A stretch of DNA of 64,000 nucleotides from Hongsoonwoonella zoysiae. GTDB lineage: Bacteria > Pseudomonadota > Alphaproteobacteria > Rhizobiales > Stappiaceae. The position numbers were made by a program, and so were the translations under genes. The notes below the pieces were generated by a model. The model worked only from the letters and a program-made list of their open reading frames with translations, made no database searches and was not told the origin of the DNA. Below are positions 53,620 through 63,137 of this stretch, one piece after another. Location of the stretch: contig NZ_JABRXF010000002.1 of assembly GCF_013266695.1 (NCBI RefSeq), positions 310,001-374,000 on the forward strand, written 5' to 3'. Every line of letters starts with the position of its first letter. Positions within the stretch are counted from its first letter, which is position 1.

Positions 53620-54477
53620 TTACAGCACAAGTGTCTTTTCAGTCGCCGCCAGGCGCCTTTCAAGTTCCGATTCCTCACGGTCAAAGTCTATATCCGGCGT
53701 GCGGGCCCCACTGCCCCTACGGTGGTTGTAAAGCTGCCCGACAACGGTGGAAAGGCGTTTCGTATCGGGAGTAATGGCGTCGCCGGCCAGCGTTTCCACC
53801 ATTTCCGTCACGCGGTCGATGTCGTTCAGTTCCCTGGTGGTGATCGAGAAATTCTGAAGGCCCTTTTGGGGAAGGATTTTTTCGTAAACGGCCTGGCGCT
53901 TCTGAATTTCGAGCGCGTACCAGTAGCAGAGCTGGTAATCCGTAAGCCCTTCCCAATCTTCCACGGAGAGGAATACGCTATCCTGGGGAGACAGACAAAA
54001 GGCCTGACCACCCCAGGTGCGCCCGGGTATCGTGCGGAGCATCAGATGCGAGATGGCTATCGCACGCGGATCCCTTCGCAAGGTAATGAACGAGGGGCGC
54101 AAGCCGAATTCCAGCGCCGGTTCGATGAAGGCCTTGCAAAAAAGGTGCGACGTCTCGACGTAAGCCTTGGCGTGAGAACGGAGCATCGCCGGGAATTTCT
54201 CCCAGCGGAGAAAATCCCTTGCCCATTTGGGGTTTTTCTGCGCGCTGCGCATAACCTTGTGGAAATTGGGCTTCGGCTCGTGGGAGGCATCCACACCTTG
54301 CAGGCTATCCCAGATGCGATACATGGTGCCGGAGCCGGAACGGCCCGATGTAATGCAGAAAATATTTATTCTGTCATTGAGCTTCGATACTTCCTTCTCC
54401 AATTTCTCGTCTGAATCAAAGAAATTCAAAGTATTGAACTTAAGGTGGTAGAAATACCTGCGCCGCTTGTTCATCAT
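53620..54477 (-). CDS. Sulfotransferase-like P-loop protein
   Basis: 285 residues. A phosphate-binding loop FCITSGRSGSGTMYRIW occurs near residue 42, the form seen in sulfotransferases, followed by SFITLRRDPRAIAISHLML, the 3'-phosphate binding segment with conserved Arg and Ser. The C-terminal tail is charged. It is not similar at length to the gene at 52335, so the two are not a recent duplication. Likely role: sulfation of a cell-surface glycan. An antisense frame of similar length exists but lacks any features. Confidence 0.75.
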   Translation of the reverse strand: MMNKRRRYFYHLKFNTLNFFDSDEKLEKEVSKLNDRINIFCITSGRSGSGTMYRIWDSLQGVDASHEPKPNFHKVMRSAQKNPKWARDFLRWEKFPAMLRSHAKAYVETSHLFCKAFIEPALEFGLRPSFITLRRDPRAIAISHLMLRTIPGRTWGGQAFCLSPQDSVFLSVEDWEGLTDYQLCYWYALEIQKRQAVYEKILPQKGLQNFSITTRELNDIDRVTEMVETLAGDAITPDTKRLSTVVGQLYNHRRGSGARTPDIDFDREESELERRLAATEKTLVL

Positions 54478-54837
54478 GGCGATATTCTCGCTTTTTAAGC
54501 TCGTACACTGCCCGCCAGAGGCGGGATCATTTCACCCCACGCGCCGTGAGTTCGCGGACCGAGAGCGGATCACAATCCGTTTCCAACGGTCATTGGCGCC
54601 TTTCCGGTTTTATGCGGGTTGTTACATTATTGACGCATTGCGTAGGCGCATCGTCTTCGGATGTAACGATTTGTACTGAGCATCTGTCCTTCATTCTCTA
54701 TGACCGTTCCCGCGTGAGGACGATAAAGGTCTCGTAAATCCCACCGGTTTCGGCCCGCGACGTTGTGAAGTTACAGTTGAAGAGTGTATTCTTCCGTTGC
54801 GCTATCATTGTTATTTCGTAACGTGAGTCCAGGCTTG
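54478..54837. other. Intergenic region between divergent sulfotransferase and glycosyltransferase genes
   Basis: About 360 bases expected to carry promoters for both flanking genes. No clear palindrome, repeat or RNA gene recognised. If the downstream gene starts at the GTG 54784, the gap is 54 bases shorter. Confidence 0.4.
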
Positions 54838-55578
54838 ATGCCAAGCGGCTTTCTCAATGTGAATGTCTTCTCGAATGTAGCCTCGACGGATATCGGGCGA
54901 TGCCTGGCGCCGCTCGCGGTTCGTTCCTGCCTCGACACATTCTGCCTGCGGAATCGCGACGGCGTCGTCATTCGGGCGTTCGTGGACCCGAACCCGAATC
55001 CGTCGCACTTCGATGCGTGGGCGGATGCGATTCGCGGTGGCCTGCCCGGTGTGAATGTTGAGGTCGTGAAAACGACGGGTTTGGCGTCGGGATTCATAAA
55101 GTCGATCGAGATGTGCGAAGCGCCCTATGCGATCCAACTGGAGCATGACTTCGTTTTCGTGGGGCGGAGGATCGATCATTCGATCGATGAAATCCTCGCC
55201 GGCATGAGGCGCCTCGGGATCAATTATCTGAAATTCAACAAGCGAGCCAACCGGGTTCGGGGCTATGACCATTTCATGGTGCAGGCAGGCGATGAGGTCT
55301 TGCCGGTGTGCAGGATCAATGGGCGCTCGAACAATCCGCAGATCGTCGAGATCGACTATTACCGAAGGATGGTGGTGCCATTGCTCGATCCCTCGCGAAA
55401 GGGGGCAAGCGGTGTCGAGGGGTGGATTTGCCGGCAGATTGGCGGGGGTTACGTCTACGGCGCACTAGGGCATCCCGCAACGGCGGCTCATCTTGACGGC
55501 CGTAACGTGCGCTTCAAGGACCGGATACGAAGGGCGCTCTACAAAAGGGCGGCCGCGCCGGAGATGCGAAGCTCATAA
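54838..55578 (+). CDS. Glycosyltransferase-like protein
   Basis: 246 residues from ATG at 54838; a GTG at 54784 is in frame and would add 18 residues, with no decisive ribosome site for either. NVNVFSNVASTDIGRCLAPLA opens a Rossmann-like fold and YAIQLEHDFVFVGRR holds an acidic EHD motif in the place of the DxD of GT-A glycosyltransferases. VPLLDPSRKGASGVEGWICRQI follows. I infer a nucleotide-sugar or related transferase acting on surface glycans; the sugar is unknown. It stands alone between the sulfotransferase-like gene and gph. Confidence 0.62.
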   Translation: MPSGFLNVNVFSNVASTDIGRCLAPLAVRSCLDTFCLRNRDGVVIRAFVDPNPNPSHFDAWADAIRGGLPGVNVEVVKTTGLASGFIKSIEMCEAPYAIQLEHDFVFVGRRIDHSIDEILAGMRRLGINYLKFNKRANRVRGYDHFMVQAGDEVLPVCRINGRSNNPQIVEIDYYRRMVVPLLDPSRKGASGVEGWICRQIGGGYVYGALGHPATAAHLDGRNVRFKDRIRRALYKRAAAPEMRSS

Positions 55579-55626
55579 AACCCCGTTTTCCGCCTTGCCT
55601 CCGGCGCCTTGTCTTTTCGCGATTTG

Positions 55627-56313
55627 TTAAACGCCGGCCGGCACCGCCTCACCGAGAGAGGCGACGGCATCATAAAGCTCGTCGAAGTGGGAAATCACCT
55701 TGTCGGGGCCAAGTTCGGTGACAGGCACCGGCGTATAGCCGAAGGTGACGGCGACGACCGGAATGCCGGCGGCGCGCGCGGCATCGATGTCCGTGCGGGA
55801 ATCGCCGATCATCACGGAACGCGAGGGGTCGCCGCCCGCGCGCTCTATCGCGCCGAGAACCGGCATTGCATCCGGTTTCGGTTTTTCGAATGTGTCGCCT
55901 CCGACAATCGCCTCGAAATATTTCGTCATGTCGAGAGCGTCGAGAAGCGGGCGCGACAAACCTTCCAGCTTGTTCGTGCAAACCGCGCAGACCCATCCTT
56001 CTTCGCGAAACCGCTCGATGGCGCTTAAAAGCCCCGGATACGGATGGCTGTGGACGGCGATATTGGCCGAATAATAGTCGATGAACCTGTCGAACAACGG
56101 GTCGATAACGGCGTCGTCTGGGGTCACGCCGTTGGCTTCAAGGCCGCGTTCGATAAGCTTGCGCGCGCCATGGCCGACCATCGACCTTATGCGCTCGGGA
56201 TCGATCGCCTTGTGGCCGGCATCTTCAAGCGCAAGATTCATAGCCGCGGCCAGATCACCGATCGTCTCGATGAGGGTTCCGTCAAGATCGAATACAAGCA
56301 CAGGCTGCGGCAC
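55627..56313 (-). CDS. gph: Phosphoglycolate phosphatase (HAD superfamily)
   Basis: 228 residues. HAD motif I is FDLDGTLIET at residues 7-16, motif II the Thr in VCTNKLEG, motif III FEKPKPDAM and motif IV GDSRTDIDAARAAGI. The cap domain type and length fit Gph, which clears 2-phosphoglycolate. In Rhizobiales I recall gph near rpiA and gor, as here. It follows the chemoreceptor gene on the same strand with a 98-base gap. Confidence 0.88.
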   Translation of the reverse strand: MPQPVLVFDLDGTLIETIGDLAAAMNLALEDAGHKAIDPERIRSMVGHGARKLIERGLEANGVTPDDAVIDPLFDRFIDYYSANIAVHSHPYPGLLSAIERFREEGWVCAVCTNKLEGLSRPLLDALDMTKYFEAIVGGDTFEKPKPDAMPVLGAIERAGGDPSRSVMIGDSRTDIDAARAAGIPVVAVTFGYTPVPVTELGPDKVISHFDELYDAVASLGEAVPAGV

Positions 56314-56411
56314 GGCGTTTCTCCGTCGGTTCGGGACGTCGTGGGCTTACCGCCCTTCGCGCGGCACCGCAAGCGGACGTTCGGTCGCAACAACGTGAAG
56401 GCGGGTAGAAT

Positions 56412-58190
56412 TCAGAGCTTGTAGGCCGTGCGGAAACCACCCCAGTGCCTCCCCTGGATGATGATCGGTGCGTCAACTTCGCTCATCCAGATGATATTGC
56501 CGTTGCCCATGTCGCGGGGATAGGTCTGAAGCAGGAAGGGCCTAGTGTTGCGAGCCGCGCAAAGGCCTGCACGGTCGTCGAATATCCGGCGGTTGCGGCT
56601 GTTGGCGGCGTTCCAGGCCGGATCGTCCGGGTTTTGGGGCTTGGAATAGATCTTGTTGTGAACCGGCAGGTAGCCGTTCCGGTCAACCGCCGCGCAAAAG
56701 GCCATGCCGGACCGTGCGGACTTTGCGAAAAGTTCTTCCTGGATCGGCGGCAGGATCTCGTCGAGAACCTTCAGCGCTCGCGTCTCGAACTGAACCGGAT
56801 TGGTGCCTTCGATCGTGCGATAATCTGTGTCGAAGAGAGCTTCGAGGGTCAGCCGTCGTTCAGCAATCGCACGTTCCATCGCTTGGGAGGCGAGAGCAGC
56901 GGTCTCCTGGGCGAGGTCGATTTTCGCTTTGGATTCGCGGGCGATCCCCTCGATAACTTCGCTTATGGCCGACTGAGTGGCTGCGTCCGGGTTCTCGAAG
57001 GCACAGTGCAGGCCGTTTTCCGATTGGCCGACAATACGCACGCCCACCGCGCCGATGTCCGAAATTTCGACTGTTCCCGATGCCGGCAGACGAAGTTTCG
57101 CCCCGGCTTCCGGCAAGAGGAGGACGCCGCCTTCGGAAATATCGCGTGTTTTGGCCGGAATCGTTCGACCCTGCAGGACAAGGGTCGCCTTGCGCTCGAC
57201 AGGGTAGCGATCATATTTGCGCCGGTCGCCCATCGCGCTTTGGCGGACCATCATCGTGAAGCGGCGATTAAGCGCGGAACTTAGCGCCGTCATGTCCTGG
57301 CTTGCGGCATCGGCCGCGGAGCCGGATCGCTCCGCCAGGTCGGTGGCGCTGACGATAGCGTCGACCTTTTCCGCAACCGCGTGGACGAACTCCGCCGTCT
57401 GGCGGGCGGTCATGCCGATTTCCTGCGTGGTGGAAACCTGCTGCTGAACGCTGCCGGCGACAGCGGAAAAATTGGGCCTGATTTCTCCGATTACCTCGAT
57501 GATGCGATCAACGGCCTGAATGCTCGTTTCGGCCGATTTCTGCAGCCTTTCGATATTCGCGACGATCACATCGGTAGCTTTTTGCGTCTCGACCGAAAGC
57601 GATTTCACCTCATTTGCGACAACGGCGAATCCTTTTCCGGCTTCGCCGGCGCGCGCGGCTTCGATCGTTGCATTGAGCGCAAGCAGGTTGGTCTGTTTGG
57701 CAACGTCCGAGATGAGCTTGACGACATCGGCGATATCGTCGATCGCGGTCTTGAGTTCCTGCACGCCGGAATTCGCGGTATCGGCGACGGTTCGCGCCTC
57801 TTCGGCAAGTGCGCTCGATTGCTTCACCTGGGTATCGATTTCCGCACTCGCGGCGGCCAGTTCCTCGATCGCATCCGCAAGGCATTGCGCATTTTCATTC
57901 GCGGCGTCGGATTCGGTGCGTAGAAGCTGCGAATCATTGCGGATTTCCGACAGCTTTTGGAGTTGCTCAGCAATGCGTCCGCGCAAACCGCCAGCTCCGG
58001 CTGCGATGCTTCCGGCCGCGGTTCGCAGATCCGCCTCGATCAGATCGAGCGTCAGTGAGAACTGGTCGCGATGAGCGGTGCCGGGATCGTTTAAAGCAGA
58101 TTCTAACTCAACGACACTTAAGCTCGTTTCGCCCTTTGTACTTTTCGCATTCTGTCCGGTTTGATCATTTTTTCTTGCGAACAAGCGCAT
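56412..58190 (-). CDS. Soluble methyl-accepting chemotaxis protein with internal PilZ domain
   Basis: 592 residues with no membrane segment or signal peptide. Residues 40-310 are a chemoreceptor signalling coil; the hairpin tip TNLLALNATIEAARAGEAGKG is at about 168-186. A PilZ domain follows (about 320-410) with a complete c-di-GMP signature: RKYDR at 324-328 and DISEGG at 350-355. The C-terminal third (about 430-592) is a separate domain with FCAAVDRNGYLPVHNKIYS and NIIWMSEVDAPI, resembling a small-molecule sensor. No CheR pentapeptide is seen. It probably couples c-di-GMP to motility control. No che genes lie nearby. Confidence 0.87.
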   Translation of the reverse strand: MRLFARKNDQTGQNAKSTKGETSLSVVELESALNDPGTAHRDQFSLTLDLIEADLRTAAGSIAAGAGGLRGRIAEQLQKLSEIRNDSQLLRTESDAANENAQCLADAIEELAAASAEIDTQVKQSSALAEEARTVADTANSGVQELKTAIDDIADVVKLISDVAKQTNLLALNATIEAARAGEAGKGFAVVANEVKSLSVETQKATDVIVANIERLQKSAETSIQAVDRIIEVIGEIRPNFSAVAGSVQQQVSTTQEIGMTARQTAEFVHAVAEKVDAIVSATDLAERSGSAADAASQDMTALSSALNRRFTMMVRQSAMGDRRKYDRYPVERKATLVLQGRTIPAKTRDISEGGVLLLPEAGAKLRLPASGTVEISDIGAVGVRIVGQSENGLHCAFENPDAATQSAISEVIEGIARESKAKIDLAQETAALASQAMERAIAERRLTLEALFDTDYRTIEGTNPVQFETRALKVLDEILPPIQEELFAKSARSGMAFCAAVDRNGYLPVHNKIYSKPQNPDDPAWNAANSRNRRIFDDRAGLCAARNTRPFLLQTYPRDMGNGNIIWMSEVDAPIIIQGRHWGGFRTAYKL

Positions 58191-58404
58191 TTCGAGCCTC
58201 GATTTTCACTAATCTATGCGGATGCGGTGAAAAACCTAGATAAATATACTGAATCGCCGGTTAACAACTCCATCACGCCCCACGGAATAACGGTCTGCTC
58301 GAAGACCGGCAAAGCCGCGCTTTGCCCTGTGACGCTGCCATGCTAAACCCCCGCTCGCAGAGGCGGGGCGAAAGCCGCGTCAGTAACGATTGTCGGACGA
58401 TCAA

Positions 58405-59100
58405 ATGAGCGACGAACTAAAGCGCAAGGCGGCAGCGGCCGCGTTGGAGGAAGTCGAGGCCGGGATGCGGATCGGCATCGGAACGGGATCGACGGCGGAA
58501 CATTTTATCCGGCTTGTCGGTGAACGCGTCAGGGCGGGGCTGGAAATCGTTGGCGTGCCGACCTCGGAGCGCTCGGCGAAACTTTCGCGCGAAGAGGGAA
58601 TTAGGCTTTCAACGCTTGAGGATTTGCCGGAACTGGATCTTACGATCGACGGTGCCGACGAACTCGACGACAACCTCAATCTGATCAAGGGCGGTGGCGG
58701 CGCATTGCTAAGGGAGAAGATCGTCGCGACAGCTTCGAAACGTATGATCGTGATTGCCGACAGCTCAAAGCATGTCCGGCAACTCGGCGCGTTTGCGCTT
58801 CCTGTTGAAGTGGTGCCTTTCGGCCTCGGGTCGACCGAACGCGCCTTGGCGCGCGTGCTTTCTTCCTGCGGCTATGAGCCGCGGCTTTCCTTGCGCGGCG
58901 GCAGGCAAAATCCGTTCGTGACGGACGGCGGTCACCATATTCTTGACGCGGACTTGCGACACATAGCCGATCCCGATGCGCTGTCCGACGCGTTGCTTCG
59001 CGTGCCCGGAGTGGTCGATCACGGACTTTTCCTCGGAATAGCGGCTTGCGCCTATATTGCCGGAGACGGTGGCGTAAGAAAGATCGAGGCGGCGCGCTGA
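58405..59100 (+). CDS. rpiA: Ribose-5-phosphate isomerase A
   Basis: 231 residues from ATG at 58405; a TTG at 58390 is also in frame. The active-site pattern is complete: [40 protein letters not shown] in two parts with the catalytic Asp and Glu, and the C-terminal [10 protein letters not shown]. It interconverts ribose-5-P and ribulose-5-P in the pentose phosphate pathway. It begins the rpiA, DUF2059, gor run on the plus strand. Confidence 0.94.
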   Translation: MSDELKRKAAAAALEEVEAGMRIGIGTGSTAEHFIRLVGERVRAGLEIVGVPTSERSAKLSREEGIRLSTLEDLPELDLTIDGADELDDNLNLIKGGGGALLREKIVATASKRMIVIADSSKHVRQLGAFALPVEVVPFGLGSTERALARVLSSCGYEPRLSLRGGRQNPFVTDGGHHILDADLRHIADPDALSDALLRVPGVVDHGLFLGIAACAYIAGDGGVRKIEAAR

Positions 59101-59199
59101 AGCGGACTGAAACCGAAAGATATCTGAATTACAAAACGTAAGCGAAATGCCGGGCCGGCGACCGATAGTGTGCTCCGGCAAATGAAAAGGGAGATCGGG

Positions 59200-59742
59200 A
59201 TGGTCAACGGGACTGTCAAAGTCTTTAAGGCAGCACTTGCGGCGACTGTATGCCTCGCGTTTGTCAGCACCGCCGCCTATGCCCAACAAGCGCAGAAACC
59301 GCAGCAGCAGGAACAGGAAGCAATCGCGCCCGAACACCTGCAAGCGGCCAAGAATGCGGTTCAAGCGGCGAAGGTGCTGGATACTTACGACAACATGTTG
59401 CCGCTGATCGCAGATCAGACGAGAACGCTTTTCGTGCGCAGCAACCCGAGCGCTGCGGCCGAGATTGACGAAGTCGTGAACACTATTGCGCTTGAGATGG
59501 TTGAACAGCGTGCCCAGTTGAACAACACGATCTATCGGGTCTGGGCTCGCCGGTTTTCCATCGAGGAACTGAATCAGATCGCGGAGTTCTACAATTCTCC
59601 GGTAGGGCAAAAGTTTTCTGAGATCGGGCAAGAACTTACGGCGTTATCTGTAGGCGCCGGCAAGCAGTGGAGCGACCGTATCTCGACACAGATGGTGTCC
59701 CAGGCGCGTGAACAGCTCAAAGAGCGCGGCTATATCGACTGA
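59200..59742 (+). CDS. Secreted DUF2059 domain protein
   Basis: 180 residues from ATG at 59200, placed 6 bases after GGGAG; earlier in-frame starts at 59170 and 59182 are less likely. A Sec signal peptide (FKAALAATVCLAFVSTAAYAQ) is followed by a Gln-rich linker and a helical DUF2059 domain (about 60-160) with FSIEELNQIAEFYNSPVGQKFSEI. Probably periplasmic. Its place between rpiA and gor is a common arrangement in Rhizobiales. Function unknown. Confidence 0.87.
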   Translation: MVNGTVKVFKAALAATVCLAFVSTAAYAQQAQKPQQQEQEAIAPEHLQAAKNAVQAAKVLDTYDNMLPLIADQTRTLFVRSNPSAAAEIDEVVNTIALEMVEQRAQLNNTIYRVWARRFSIEELNQIAEFYNSPVGQKFSEIGQELTALSVGAGKQWSDRISTQMVSQAREQLKERGYID

Positions 59743-59793
59743 TACCTGACCGGTGGCGATGGCCGCGGCATTGAATCGACAGACGAGGCATAC

Positions 59794-61167
59794 ATGGCGG
59801 ATTTCGACTACGATCTCTTCGTGATCGGAGGTGGCTCGGGCGGCGTGCGGGCCGCGCGCATCGCTGCGGGCTATGGCGCGCGCGTTGCCGTGGCAGAGGA
59901 GTACCGATATGGCGGGACCTGTGTCATTCGGGGCTGCGTACCCAAGAAACTGTTTGTCTATGCTTCGCATTTTTCCGAAACCTTCGAGGATGCGGAAGGG
60001 TTCGGCTGGTCGGTTGGCGAGCGGACTTTCGACTGGGAGAAGCTCGTCGACGCCAAGGACCGGGAGATAACCCGTCTTGAGGGTATCTATAGGCGGAATC
60101 TTGAGCGTTCAGGTGTCGAACTGCACGACAGCCGCGCCGTGATCGAGGATGCGCATACCGTCAGGCTGATGGCCGACGACCGCAGGATCACCGCGCGCTA
60201 CATTCTGGTTGCCGTAGGCGGCACGCCGAATGTCGACCCGGACATGCCGGGTGGCGAGCATGTGATCACTTCGAACGAGGCCTTCCACCTCGCCGATTTC
60301 CCGAAGAAGATCGTGGTGGCTGGCGGCGGCTATATCGCGGTCGAATTCGCCGGCATCTTCAACGGTCTGGGCGCGGAGACCACGCTTATCTACCGTGGCG
60401 AGGAAATCCTGCGCGGTTTCGACATGGACCTTCGCAAGACGCTGCACGAGGAGATGGAAAAGAAGGGCATACGCGTCATTTGCGGCGATGTTTTCACTGC
60501 AATCGAAAAGACTTCGGAAGGGCTGGTCGGAACGACAAAGCTCGGCGAGGCGATAACCGCCGACAAGATCATGTTCGCGATTGGACGGAAGCCCAATACT
60601 GCGGGTCTCGGCCTTGAAGCGGCGGGCGTTGAAACCAACCGTAACGGAGCGATCATCGTTGACGGGCAGTCGCGCACGAACGTGCCGTCGATCTATGCCG
60701 TGGGCGATGTCACCGACCGCGTCAACCTCACACCGGTGGCGATCCGCGAGGGGCATGCCTTCGCCGATACGGTCTTCGGCGAAAAGGCATGGTCGGCGGA
60801 TCATGAGTTGATCCCCACCGCTGTTTTCTCGCAGCCCGAGATCGGCACCGTCGGTATGACGCAGGAAGAAGCCCAGGCGAAATACGCCAACCTCGACATC
60901 TACCGGGCATCGTTCCGGCCGATGAAGCACACGCTTTCAGGCCGCGACGAGAAAATGCTGATGAAGGTTATCGTGGATGCCGACAGTGACCGGGTGCTCG
61001 GCGTTCACATTCTGGGACCGGATGCCGGCGAGCTTTCGCAGGTTTTGGGCATCGCGCTGAAGATGGGTGCGAAAAAGGCCGATTTCGACGCGACGATGGC
61101 GGTTCACCCGACTGCGGCCGAAGAACTGGTCACCATGCGCGAGCCGTCGGAGCGCATTCGCTCCTAA
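59794..61167 (+). CDS. gor: Glutathione-disulfide reductase
   Basis: 457 residues. The FAD motif FVIGGGSGGVRAARIAA is at the N-terminus and the redox disulfide is in GGTCVIRGCVPKKL. The NAD(P) domain has VVAGGGYIAVEFAGI, and the C-terminal interface ends AVHPTAAEELVTMR with the catalytic His. It regenerates reduced glutathione with NADPH. It ends in a clear terminator at 61194. Confidence 0.94.
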   Translation: MADFDYDLFVIGGGSGGVRAARIAAGYGARVAVAEEYRYGGTCVIRGCVPKKLFVYASHFSETFEDAEGFGWSVGERTFDWEKLVDAKDREITRLEGIYRRNLERSGVELHDSRAVIEDAHTVRLMADDRRITARYILVAVGGTPNVDPDMPGGEHVITSNEAFHLADFPKKIVVAGGGYIAVEFAGIFNGLGAETTLIYRGEEILRGFDMDLRKTLHEEMEKKGIRVICGDVFTAIEKTSEGLVGTTKLGEAITADKIMFAIGRKPNTAGLGLEAAGVETNRNGAIIVDGQSRTNVPSIYAVGDVTDRVNLTPVAIREGHAFADTVFGEKAWSADHELIPTAVFSQPEIGTVGMTQEEAQAKYANLDIYRASFRPMKHTLSGRDEKMLMKVIVDADSDRVLGVHILGPDAGELSQVLGIALKMGAKKADFDATMAVHPTAAEELVTMREPSERIRS

Positions 61168-61193
61168 ATTACCGATTGCACAAGTATTTCAAG

Positions 61194-61229
61194 GCACCCG
61201 CCGGTCAGGCCGACCCGCGGGTGCTTTTC
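61194..61229 (+). terminator. Intrinsic terminator after gor
   Basis: GCACCCG pairs with CGGGTGC, with an inner GGTC/GACC stem, then TTTTCG. It lies 26 bases past the gor stop. It falls between convergent genes, so it may act mainly on gor transcripts. Confidence 0.75.
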
Positions 61230-61232
61230 GAT

Positions 61233-62435
61233 TCAGCCGCCTAACGCTGAGAGAAGACGGGCGATTTCTTCTTCCGTGTTATAGGCGTGAAGCGAGGCGC
61301 GAACGAGGGAATCGAGGCCGCGCACAGGCAAATCGATCTGCGATGACGTTGCGCTGGTCACGGATGTGTTGATCGACTGGCGGGAAAGACGATCCTTCGT
61401 TTCCTGCGGATCTTCGCCCTCGACCTTGAAGGTGACAATCCCGCATTTGCGAAGACCCTTGTCGTGAACGCTGACACCACGAAGCTTTTCCAGTTCCTGG
61501 CGAAGCTGTGCTGCAAGCCCCGAAATGCGGGATTCCAGGCGAGGCAGGCCAAGGTCGAGCGCATAGCGGATGGCAACGCCGAGGCCGATCTGGCCGGCGA
61601 CGAACCGCTCCCACGATTCGAAACGCTTCGCGCCGGGCACCCAGGAAAAGCGTTCAGCATCATTCCAGACCGACGATCCAAGTTCCACAAAGGGTGGATC
61701 AAGGTTATCGAGAATTCCATCGGCGACATAAAGGAAGCCCGTGCCGCGCGGGCCGCGAAGGTACTTGCGGCCCGTGCCAGAGAGCATGTGACAGCCTAGA
61801 TGGGTGACATCGAGGGCGATCTGGCCGGCCGACTGGCAGGCGTCGAGCAGATAGAGAATGCCGTGCCGGCGGGCGATATCCCCGACCTCCTCGGCCGGGT
61901 TGACGAGACCGCCGAAGGTCGGGACGTGGGTGAGGGCGATGAGGCGCGTTTTCGGACCGATCGCGGCTTCGAGCGCCTTCAGGTCGATCTGGCCGTTTTC
62001 ATCGTCCTCGATCAGATCGATCTCAATGCCCTTGCGTTCCTTCAATTGCAGGAAGGCGACGAAATTCGAGACATATTCAGCCCGGCCGGTGATGACCCTG
62101 TCGCCCGGTTTGAAGGGGATGGAGTAAAAAGCCATGTCCCAGGCGCGGGTGGCGTTTTCGATATATGCGATTTCGTTCGGCTGTGCGCCGATGAGTTCTG
62201 CAACTGCCGGATAGAAATCGTCGATCCTCGCTTTTGCCGCTGCCGCCGCTTCGTAACCGCCGATCGTCGCTTCCAGATCGATATGCGCCTTGACCGCCGC
62301 AACGACGGGGCGCGGAGGCAGGGACGAACCGGCATTGTTGAAATGGGTGACGGTTTCGCAACCCGGCGTGTCGGCGCGCAGGCCTGCAATGTCGGAGGAT
62401 GTGAGGAATGGCTGTTCGCTGGAATTGGCTGGCAT
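61233..62435 (-). CDS. Class V aminotransferase family protein (cysteine desulfurase-like fold)
   Basis: 400 residues. The PLP fold is evident: [12 protein letters not shown] at the start, [36 protein letters not shown] and [15 protein letters not shown] (Asp), then the PLP Lys in [18 protein letters not shown]. The C-terminal small domain is complete. It lacks the active-site Cys loop of a true desulfurase as far as I can see, so a lyase, kynureninase-like or isopenicillin-epimerase-like activity is more likely. It is divergent from the cyclotransferase gene. Confidence 0.85.
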   Translation of the reverse strand: MPANSSEQPFLTSSDIAGLRADTPGCETVTHFNNAGSSLPPRPVVAAVKAHIDLEATIGGYEAAAAAKARIDDFYPAVAELIGAQPNEIAYIENATRAWDMAFYSIPFKPGDRVITGRAEYVSNFVAFLQLKERKGIEIDLIEDDENGQIDLKALEAAIGPKTRLIALTHVPTFGGLVNPAEEVGDIARRHGILYLLDACQSAGQIALDVTHLGCHMLSGTGRKYLRGPRGTGFLYVADGILDNLDPPFVELGSSVWNDAERFSWVPGAKRFESWERFVAGQIGLGVAIRYALDLGLPRLESRISGLAAQLRQELEKLRGVSVHDKGLRKCGIVTFKVEGEDPQETKDRLSRQSINTSVTSATSSQIDLPVRGLDSLVRASLHAYNTEEEIARLLSALGG

Positions 62436-62510
62436 TTGACGGCTCGCTTGATGGCGCTATGGTCACGGACTTCGACAGATCACCCGCGATTCATCGATCA
62501 GGATAATGCT

Positions 62511-63137
62511 TTGACGATCACTTATTTCGGCTATGGTTCGCTCGTCAATCGGCAAACCCTTTCGCCGGAAAGCAAGGCCGTGCCCGGAGAACTGCGAGGC
62601 TGGGTGCGCGAATGGCGGGTCAAGGGCAAGGTCGCCGGGATCGGCACCGGGGCTTGCGCGTTGACCGTGCGCCGTGAACCGGAAGTTTCGATCCGCGGCG
62701 TTATGGTGAGCGAGCCGGCAAGCGGGCTTGCCGCACTCACGAAACGTGAAATCCGCTATGACCGCATCGACGGGATCGCGTCGGAGTTCCACGCCGAACG
62801 CCAGGAGGACGACGTGCCGCAGGACGCCTTCCTCTACCAGGCGAAATCAGGCCACTATGACTGGGGTGATGCGGACCACCCGATCCTGCAAAGCTATGTC
62901 GACTGCGTGCTTGCCGGGTTCTTCGACCATTGGGGCGAAAAGGGGATCGATCATTTTCTGGCGACGACCGACGGCTGGCACGTGCCGATCCTCGCCGACC
63001 GCGCCGACCCGCGCTACCCGAGGGCAGTTTCGCTTGAGCGGGAACTTGCCTTGCTGATCGACGAAAAGCTTTCACAAGTTGGCGTGGATTATATCCAAGT
63101 TTCGGGAGGAGAGGCCATTGAAGACCGAGCGCTATGA
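62511..63137 (+). CDS. Gamma-glutamylcyclotransferase-like protein
   Basis: 208 residues from TTG at 62511, with AGGA 7 bases before it; the protein opens ITYFGYGSLVNRQTL, the substrate-binding motif of the family. VPGELRGWVREW and a Glu-containing segment follow. The frame stays open far upstream, but only as the antisense of the aminotransferase gene. Members release 5-oxoproline from gamma-glutamyl amines or glutathione. Its stop overlaps the next start by 20 bases, so the two are probably co-translated. Confidence 0.82.
   Translation: MTITYFGYGSLVNRQTLSPESKAVPGELRGWVREWRVKGKVAGIGTGACALTVRREPEVSIRGVMVSEPASGLAALTKREIRYDRIDGIASEFHAERQEDDVPQDAFLYQAKSGHYDWGDADHPILQSYVDCVLAGFFDHWGEKGIDHFLATTDGWHVPILADRADPRYPRAVSLERELALLIDEKLSQVGVDYIQVSGGEAIEDRAL

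Noticed and set aside
53449-54414. 321-codon plus-strand frame
   Set aside because: Antisense to the sulfotransferase-like gene, which carries a clear phosphate-binding loop; the plus-strand product has no features.
61800-62510. Long 5' extension of the cyclotransferase frame
   Set aside because: It lies antisense to the aminotransferase gene; the TTG at 62511 has a ribosome site and starts at the family motif.
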